Source: Epinephelus fuscoguttatus | Taxonomy: Eukaryota; Chordata; Actinopteri; Perciformes; Serranidae | Length of the DNA: 64,000 bases | Direction of reading: 5' to 3' | Assembly: GCF_011397635.1 (NCBI RefSeq) | Contig: NC_064773.1 | Location: forward strand, 24,158,449 to 24,222,448 | Shown here: positions 1 through 9,900 of the stretch, in pieces | How the letters are laid out: every line of letters begins with the position of its first letter | Position numbering within the stretch: position 1 is the stretch's first letter | Program-made: the position numbers and the translations under genes | The notes under the pieces: model-generated | The model's input: only the letters and a program-made list of their open reading frames with translations | Database searches by the model: none | Told to the model about the DNA's origin: nothing

Positions 1-907
1 GTTTATTGGGTTAATTTAGCAGTCTGTAATGATTTGGTACCGCGAACAATAACGCGAATGCTAATGCTAGTTTGCTAACTAGCTAATTTGCGGTCGTCAT
101 TTACGATGAGTGCGCAACTGCCATGTTTGGTTTGAGACAACATTACCCTGTCGAAATGTGCGCACTATGCCAATAAGTACATAATTTAGTGTACATAGTA
201 TACTACATAGAAGTATACTAACGGAAGTATGTGATTTGAGACACATCATTGGTCTCGATACACTTGGTTGTGGTTTAGGTGGTCTTGACTACAGCACTGC
301 CTGTAATAACTTTGATGTCTAAAAGTAGCTGAAATTCCACAATTAATGTAGAATAAATTGCTATAAAGGCTAAAGGGGTTCATACATTTCATAGTACTGG
401 GAGCAAATCATGATACCAATTTTCAGCACAAGTTCATCACATCAAAACAGGCAGCGTTACCTTAAGCAAAGACAGTGGCCTCATTTTCATAAACTGGATA
501 AACAGCCTTGATGCGGCAGCTGTAGGGCACATTTGTGCCAGACAGACAGACAGACAGACAGACAGAGAAGCAGACAGCCTGGGTCACTGGTATTCACAAG
601 GCTAATCTGTAGACACCTTGCCAAATGGTAACTCAGCGCCAATTGGTGTTGTAGCTTTTGTTGCCTAGCTGGCTTCAGGTGAAAAATGCAGACGCGTTGG
701 AGGGACAGAGCTGCAAAAACACTCCTTTTATTTGTGAAGAAAAGCAAATCAGTGTTTCGCTGATGTAAAGCCAAGGCCAGAGTAATGAGAGCATGCCAGT
801 GGAGTTTGACCCTGTGCTCCTTAGTTATTCAGGGACTTTGGTTGTCTTTATTATCAAAAAAAGAGTCATATTTGGTTTTAATGAGGCTTTTTCTCCCATT
901 GAACCAG
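1..907 (+). other. fbln1: fbln1 intronic sequence at the window edge
   Basis: No exon recognised. It contains a (CAGA)n microsatellite at 541-567. A 95-residue minus-strand open frame across 487-774 covers that repeat and looks like chance. Confidence 0.6.
541..567. repeat. (CAGA)n microsatellite
   Basis: About six and a half uninterrupted tetranucleotide units in an fbln1 intron. Confidence 0.95.
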
Positions 908-970
908 TGACAGAAAAGCCTGAGACCAACGTTACTGCCAAGCCCCCAGAGGGATCGGACCCCTGTAGAG
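908..970 (+). CDS. fbln1: fbln1 exon: acidic linker before the first EGF module
   Basis: Encodes roughly [20 protein letters not shown] followed by R and a split codon. It ends in phase 1 at a weak donor (GAG|GTTTGG), and the split codon is completed as Asp by the exon at 1153. The acceptor is uncertain: the AG at 906-907 or the one at 912-913 would both keep frame. Residue content is poorly conserved, as expected for this linker. Position and phase support it more than sequence does. Confidence 0.6.
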
Positions 971-3900
971 GTTTGGCACCTTCATTCCTTCATGTGATCT
1001 CCTTTGTTATATCGAGAGCTGTAAGAAGCTTAAGGGCTAGGCTCTTGGCAGATTTGTCCTCTATCAGCCAGTGACATGATTCCTGTGATGTAGGACACAC
1101 TGGCTATACACTGTGATGACTACTTCTTCAAGTGTCTCTCTGCTGTTTTCAGACTCCAGGTGTTCCCATTTGTGTGAGGGTAATGGTACATGTGCGTGCC
1201 GTGATGGTTATCAGCTGCAAAAGGATGGAGTTAATTGTCAGGGTAAGTAACGTAAATGGAATGACTTTAATTACTTATTTCATAAACACAGGATTTTTCA
1301 CCCTTCTAAGCAGCATGACTTTCTAGGGAGCTTGGTCCAGACTGAAATATCTACAGACATCCATAGTACCTCTTCAGGATGAATTGTAATCAGTTGTACC
1401 CCTTTTCCATCAACATAGAACTGGTTCTGTTCCAGTCCCTGCACCTAATTTTGAAGCTTTGGGAGTATTTCAACCAAAAATAAGTTGGTTCATAACCCAA
1501 AAACTTGGTTCCCAGATAGAACCAAAAAATTTTGCAGATCTTCCATTGATAGCCCAGGCTATTCTTTGCTTAAATCACTGAAATCAACAGGCCTATATTT
1601 GGGACAGGCTTTTGATTCCTCTTCCACAAAACTGTTCCTCAGCATAGATCAGGAATTAAAATGAAATTGTTTATTTAAACCCATATTACTTGTGTGAAAA
1701 TTAGGCTTCAGATCTATTATTATGAATCATTAATTTGATGTAGCTCCAACAGACAGCCCCATCAGAAGTTACGGCACTCAAGGATTTTGGCACCCGGCAC
1801 ACCGACACAACGCCACTTTATCCTGTTAAAACAATTCTCACAACTTGGATTAACTTTTATGAAAAACCCTTTTGACTCTTTTGATCTGAGGACCCTTGCA
1901 GACTAAAAGAATATGAATAACTTGCAGGGTAATCGAGGAATGGACACATAATTTGAGGTAGCAAACTACCCAAGTTTATACATCTGAAGAACTTCCATGA
2001 AAAAAATGAACTGCTTGGCAGCCAGACCAGGCCTTTAATTGAGACAGGCCTTTATATGTCAAAATGTGTAGCCACACTGGGCTAGTAAAAGGACTGGGCG
2101 TTTAATTGGGACTAAGCTTTTAATTGAAGTTTTACAGTATATATCTAATGCAGTGGTCTCATCATTAGTTGATCATTAGTTGGGCGCCAAAGAGCCACAG
2201 CTGGGGGTTGCAAAGCCCTTTTGATTTTAAGGGTGTAATGATTTTAATATGTTATCTATCAAAATTTAATTCATTTATGTGTCAAAAACAAAAAAAATCA
2301 AGGGTTATATTAAAGGATTATTCACATATTTAAAAAAAATTAATATAGAAACATTTTTAACTATGTATTGCAAGGATATGGGTGTGTATAACGTGTGGGG
2401 GGTGCACCAAAGTCTACAATGGTAAAAATATGGGTCCCTCAAGCAGAAGGTTAGGAACCACTACTCTGGATAGCACCAAGGTTCCAAGGATCCTGAAAGG
2501 AAGTTGGTGGGAAAGGGGTATCAGTGATTATTTCAAAATTGTGTTTATTTAATACTGAAGTTTATTCCGAAATACCTGCAAAACAAATGTCATTTCCATC
2601 AGCCGCTGTGCTAATTAGCAAATCTTAGCATGCTAACACGCTAAACTAACATGGTGAACATGAGCTATAAGTATCCTCATTGGGGTTGTACCTATGTTTC
2701 CACGGTCCCATGTCTTTTGATAAGGTTAGCTTCGCAGTTCAAAGTGCAAAATAACGAAGGGTTATGGACATTTCAAATGCAGTTTGAATTATAAAAATCT
2801 GTTGAGCCACTGTAGTGATATCAATGTTCAAAGTCAAGAAAACTGTCTTGCCCCCAAATTTAAGGGCATTGGATTCAAAGAGTATAACATCAGTAGGCTA
2901 TAAGCTGTAGGTGGGTGATTTCAATATATTGATCCAGGGAGACATACACTGAACATTTGACCTATTGAAAAACCACTGCTGAGTTCATAAAACCCTTTGA
3001 AAGGTCTCCTTAATGTGTCATATGAGGAGAATATTGAGCTGGGGAACATAGGTCCTCTTTAACTCATAGCACTGCTGCACCTGAGTATCTAAGTGGCTGT
3101 AGTCAAAAATGTGACATCACTGACCACTGACCACTGAGTGTATGTCTCTCCCCTCAGATGTCAATGAGTGTCTGACTGGCAGTCACAACTGCATCTTCGG
3201 CCAAGTTTGCATCAACACAGAGGGTTCCTTTCGCTGTCAGAGGGAAACCAGCTGTGGCACTGGGTATGAACTCAAAGAGGACAACAGTTGCCAAGGTAAC
3301 AAGCCAAAAAAAAAATCCTTTCTGATTCTACAATTTTAGTTACCTGATTCCAAGACGTATAAATAACCAAGACATGTCATATTTTTTTACAGTATTTCAT
3401 GCAAGAAAAATATTTATGCAGACTTTATTTATGCTTCAATCATTTTTTCCTCCTTGCCTGTTCCAGACATAGACGAGTGCACGTTAGGGAGCCATAACTG
3501 TGGACCAGACTTTATGTGCACCAATACAGCAGGCTCGTTCCGCTGCCACCCGAAGGAGAGCTGTTCAGATGGTTTCATTCAGGACGCCATCGGCAGCTGT
3601 ATTGGTGAGTTTAGTGTCACAATCAGGTATGAATAATTCACAGGTAAAAGGTGAGCTTGGCTAAATGTGTTCTCTCACTAGATGTAAACGAGTGTTTGGC
3701 CCATGCTGGTCCGTGCCTGCCTGGCCATACTTGTATCAACACAGTGGGCTCTTACACTTGTCGCAGGAACACGGTCACCTGTGGACGTGGCTATCATCTA
3801 ACTGAGGACGGCACACGTTGTGAAGGTAGATACTGTCATAATAAATGACTTTACTGTTTGTAAAGTCTTCAATATTGTGTTTTTTCACTTTAATTCCCCT

Positions 3901-6900
3901 TTTCAGTTAAAGATATGTGATGCCTCCCCCTCATGTTACAGATGTGGATGAGTGTCGAACAGGAAATGTATGTGGCGGCCACGGTTGTGTCAACCTGGTG
4001 GGCTCTTACCGCTGTGAATGCAGAACTGGCTTCATCTTCAACAGTATCACCAGACTGTGTGAAGGTGCTGTACACATTCATCACTATATTTTTGTTTCAA
4101 TTGTAATGTTTTATGCATATCAGCTATGAAAGAACGTATTTTAAGGGAAGAAGTGGCACAGGACAAGTGTGAAGTGGAACTAGTAGATTTGGACTCTCAG
4201 ATTCATCGTCTGTCCCGTGTTCCTTAGATATCAATGAGTGCAGGCATTATCCTGGACGACTCTGTGCCCACAAGTGTGACAACACAGAAGGGTCCTACCA
4301 GTGCAGCTGCACCACTGGCTTTAGACTGTCCCATGATGGCAGAAACTGTGAAGGTAAAATCACTCCTCATTTCATCAGTTCATTAAGCCTTATGTTATAA
4401 ATATAGTGTCTAATTATTTTGGGAAAGCTTCTTATATTGAGATACTAACACATTATTCTGAGAAAGTGTCTACTAATCATTATTTTTAAAATAGAAAGTC
4501 ACCATTTTGAGCTAGTATCTCATTATTTTAAGAAATCTTTTCTCTATTTTGAGATACTAACTCATTATTTCAAAAATAATAAGGCAATTACTTTGAGAAA
4601 GTATCATTGTTTTGAGATAGTAAGTCATTATTTTAAAATAGTAGGCATTATTTTGAGAAATCTTTTCTTTATTTTAAGATACTAAGTATTTTTAATTATT
4701 ATAATTTTTATAATAATATTATATATATTATATTATAATATTTATAATATAATTATTATTATTAATTATTTTGTGAACTCCTTTATTTTGAGATACTAAG
4801 TCATAATTTTGAGAAAGCATCTCATTATATTAAGAAATAATTCATTATTTTTTATATAATTAAGTCATCTATTCGAGATAATTTAAAGTAAGTTATTATT
4901 TGGAGAAATCGATGCTTTATTTTGAGATACTTATGTTTGTAAAGTATCTCATAATTTTGATATCCTAACACATTCTTTCAGGATGATAAGGTCATTATTT
5001 TGAGATAAGTCATTATTTTAAGAAAGTACCTCATTCTCTTGAGATAAGTAAGTCATTACTTTGAGATACTTAGTAATTATTTTGAGAAGTAAGACAATTT
5101 TTTTTATACTGATTGAAATGGGTTTCCATAGATATACAATATCTCAGTTGTACCTTACAACCCAAATTGTGTCAAAGACTTGATCTTTTTGAACCCATAT
5201 ATGACACATTTTGAGGTCTCTATCTGCCTGTTTGTCAACAGATGTTAATGAGTGTGAAGCCAACCCTTGCAGCCAGGAGTGTGCAAATGTCTACGGCTCC
5301 TACCAGTGCTACTGTCGCCGTGGTTACCAGCTGAGTGACATCGATGGGATAACATGTGAAGGTACTGTTGGCCTTTATGGTGATATGCTGCATACCAGTC
5401 AAAGTCAAGGGTTGGAATTTCCCAGCTGAAATTTCCAACTTGACCTTCAGGCGTTCAGGTGCAAGATGCCAAATGTAAACACTTTATACTTGAAATCGTA
5501 TCTAACAGATCATTTAATTTATTACAGGCAAATATACTTCAGGTTGTCTTTTAGTTAATGGTATATTATGTGCACTTCCATGGTTGCTACCATTGGTGAG
5601 TTTACAAGTAGGAACTCTGACTTTAAGTGGTGTTTCACTGGACTTTTCCTGGTAGGAAGTCCGAAACTTTCAACTTCTGAGCTGTTTAAACGCGATTTAA
5701 GTGGTGTATCAAACCAACTTGTAGGTGGTCGCATACCAACTGGCTTTTACTCTCTCCCACTCGCAGATATTGATGAGTGCGCTCTGCCTACTGGAGGTCA
5801 TGTGTGTTCCTACCGCTGCTCCAACTCCCCAGGAAGTTTTTACTGCACGTGCCCACCGACAGGCTACACCCTCGCACACAATGGACGCACATGCCAAGGT
5901 CAGTAGACAAACCTTTGCTAACCCTTGTCAGTCAAAACGGATTTGTATATTTATTAAATGTCTAACCTTTGCATCCCCCTGTGTTTCCAGACATTGATGA
6001 ATGTGCAGCGGGGAGCCATACTTGTTCTGTGTCTGAAAGCTGCTTCAACATCCAGGGTGGATTTCGCTGTCTGTCCTTCAGGTGTCCTCCAAACTTTCGG
6101 CAAGCAGCACAGGGGTGAGAGCTGGTTGAAATGAAAGGGTTGATTGTTTCCACCTGAGCATGAATGCATCTTACTCAGCTGTAGTGTAATATTAAGACTC
6201 CTTATTTCTTTTTTTTACACCCTTTTTCTTACTTTACTTATTGTCTTTGATGTGCTTGTTCTGTTTTGGCCTGCTGTTGACATTTGCCTGCAGTTTTCGG
6301 TCACAAATTCCATTCTCACCTTCAAGCTTACGTCCATTATGCCTTTCTCTGTCCTTTACCTCTTTTTCTACACATGTATGCAGCAGTCTCTGCCCTCGGT
6401 CCAATGCGCATTTCATTTTTTCCCTTTCAGTCATTGCGAGCGCGTAACTTGCGAGTTCACGCGGGATCCTGCGTCGTGTTTCTCGCTCCCGCTGAGAATC
6501 TCCTTCTACAACATCAGCTTCCCCACCAACACTCCCGTCCCCGCTGATGTTTTCCGGATGGGGCCCTCCAATTCCGTGGCAGGAGACAAAATACTGATCA
6601 GCATAGTCTCCGGTGATGAGGAGGGATACTTCGGCGTGACACAACATGCTCATGGAGGAGAGATTTCACTGCGCCGTACCTTATCCCAACCCCGGGACTT
6701 TTTCCTGACCGTAGAGATGAAGCTGATTCGCTATGGAAAGGCACATCTGTACATGGCCAAGATCGCTGTGTTTGTCACATTTCCATATTAGAAGGCTGTG
6801 AAATGTACAGTATGTGTTTTAAGTCTATTATTATTTAGTCATCCCCAGTCCTGTAGCCTATGTGGTTTCCAATTTGATCCACCCTTTTTTATACAGGAGT

Positions 6901-9900
6901 CACAGCTCCAGCCTTCCCTCTACTACATTTACATCTAACCTTACTACTAACAGAGTGCTGCAGGAATGATGTTTATTTGTAGGCCAACAAGGAAGTTAGC
7001 GTCACCCTGGTTCCCTCAACAAAAATCTAGTGGGACTTTTCCATTGGATTTTGGATTATTGCAGAAAATAAACTTCACAAATGAACACAGCATTTCCGAT
7101 TTTTGAAGCATATATGCAATTGCCCGACGTAAATAGGTAATGTTAAGCTATAAACGTACTACATCACGGTCACATGACTTAAACGTCGCCACCGCAACAA
7201 GGCAGATGTTTTTGGCATGATGATGTGGTCTGTCTCATTTAGCCACTTGTGAGCACTTTTTTAAGACATGCAAAGGCTTCAAATTTTAGGAGTGGGGTGT
7301 TTACTGATGTATTTTATGCCGCAAAACATGTTAGTCTCCTAAGCTTTGTAGTCACCACAGACCTTATTTCATGCATCTAACCAAAAACCCATCCAAGACA
7401 TCCATTGACTTTAAGGTGAAGGAGCTGGGAGTGCTAAAATGATAATTAATTGCTAGGTTTTCGGACTCATTCCTGCACCACTCTACAGTTAACAAGGGGC
7501 AACACCATAATTGAGCCAAACTAAAATGATGCTACAGAAGCCTATTGAATTTGAGTGGTTATTTGAAAAAAAAAAAGAAAAAAGTATCTAACATTTAGGC
7601 TATATCTTAATTCTCCTCTGTGTGCTAAAAATGAAGCCACAGCTAGCAGCCAGTTAGTTTGATTTAGCATAAAGATTGGAAACAAGGACATAGCTAGCCT
7701 GGCTTTGTCACTGCACCTAGCTTAGAAATAGTCCGACACAAAACTCTAGCAAAGGAGATACAGAGTTAGTGAGATTTACAGGTGTGGGTAGGCCGGTTTT
7801 GTTACCTTTGGGCAGAGCTAAGCTAGCTGTTTGGGGTGTTTATGCTAAGCTAAGCTAACTGGCTGCTGGAGCTTCATATTTACCATATTTCATCTATCTC
7901 TCAGCAAGAAAGTGAGTAGATTCCCCCCTCCCCAAAAGAACAACAACAAAAAACAATTCCTTTTGTTTAAAACAATTAATTTTACAGTGTATGATTGGTT
8001 GTCAAAGCAACAAGCCAGAATTGCGAATAGAATTGCATTTGTATTGGTAATGTGGTTTTAGAGATGCCTGTCTTCAAAGCAATACCTTGTTTTCAGCTGT
8101 TTTAACCTTAAAAGCCTTTTTTTTTTTTTTTTTTTTTTTTACATATTATTTATTCTAGTTTATGATGTAGCAGTAGATATTAAGTGTATTAGCACATAAT
8201 ACCACTAGATGGGGCCCATTAGCTGTTGAGGGTCCCTACAACACCATGACAGATTTGTTCATGCGGCTCATTTGCATTGATTGCAGCTCATTCTACCTCA
8301 TGTCTGTGTGGCAGCTTCCCTTTATGTGTACTTTCTTTGTCTTTGGAATAAAAAAAAATGACAGATAAAAATGTCTCTTTTAATATTTAAGCAGAAACAC
8401 ACACACACTCACACACACATACACACACTGGCAATGGTTTTCTGCCACCACTCTCGTGCTTCCTCTGCTGTGGTCATTTGTAATGTTGAAAGCAATGTTT
8501 CCAGTGATCTGTTCCAAGCGGCCTCACCATAGGATCAAACGAGCCTCGCCATAGCGGATAGCAAGAAAAATAAGCGTGGCACTTATTTATGGGCACCTGG
8601 GGCTCGGCCAGCGTGGGGGCTCAATTAGTGGTGGAGCAGCATTACAGCTCGTATGATGGATGGTGCTTTTAGTGTTGGTATTGGGTGGTTATCAGTTAAT
8701 TTGCTGTAAATGATACCAAAAGGCCAGTAGCTGTGCTGGTCAGCTGGATAAATGCAGCCAGACAAATTTTCCACCGTTCCATTTTCCTGCTGGTGGTTTC
8801 TGGGGTTTGATGCATATAGAGCAGATTGAAAATGCAAAGATATGAAATACACAAAGTCCTCTTAAATCTTTTGACCATATAGCCACCTACTTTCCAAAAT
8901 GCTAACTTAATTATTTCAAATATGTAAAAATAGTGAAATACTGTATGCACTAATAATAGTATCTATATTTTGGTGAGATAGTGTATAGTCCTTTGGAAAA
9001 ACATTTATGCTGATTCTGCTGCTGATTCTGTCAAAACTGTGATTTTTTTTTTCCATTTACCACGTGTACATGATGTCATTGATCACATCAAATGATATTC
9101 ATTCTTTCGTATCTTCGCCTGGCTTTTCTACCATCCCATTTTTCCTTCGTGTGGCATTTCCCCTGCTGTAAAATACCACACAATCATCTCTGTGGCTTTG
9201 GCCTCATGCTTAGTGAACAACTTGGACTCACCTGCTTGCTGCTAATTACACGGCTCTGCTCCTTTTGCAGTTTTTGAGGTCACATTTGAAAGCACTACTG
9301 TCTTCACGTCGAGGAGCCCCATGAACATGATTTTAGGTTGTGGAATCAGGGTTTGGCCCCCTTCAAGGCACCCGTTCCTTGGTTAACCATGGAGGTCTAT
9401 GGGGCTATTCAGGTGTTGCCAGGTTCTTCTCACTCAACTCAACTGTGGAGCTGTGGTCAAAGCTTTTTCTTATGAATACTGTTGTGTACTGTATAGGTTA
9501 AGAATGTAAGAAATTCACACTTCTCCTTGTGATGTCCTTGGCACATATATAAATCTCCCTTTTCCTTCAGTCCTCCCATCTTGCCTCCTTTCCATCACCA
9601 CTGTTTGTCCTTTTTTCAGATTCAAGAGAGATGCTTCAGTCAATGCGCGCTGCATTAAGGCCTGCCAACCAAACGACATTGGCTGCAATCTCGACCCTGT
9701 CCACCTCATCACCCACACCTCCCTCTCTCTGCCAACCTTCAGAGACTTCCATGAACCAGAGGGTAAGAAAAGCTAGAAGTAGTACAGTAAGCTCTAACTA
9801 TGCGTGCAGATGGCCTTCGCAAGATGCATTCAACATTATATGTGATAATGTGCATGTGCTGCTATGATGCAGGTGTGAAGATGTTGTGGTCGTCTGTGTC

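Noticed and set aside
6144-6430. Open frame extending upstream of the fbln1 C exon
   Set aside because: The 215-codon frame begins in the intron; homology starts exactly after the acceptor at 6430.
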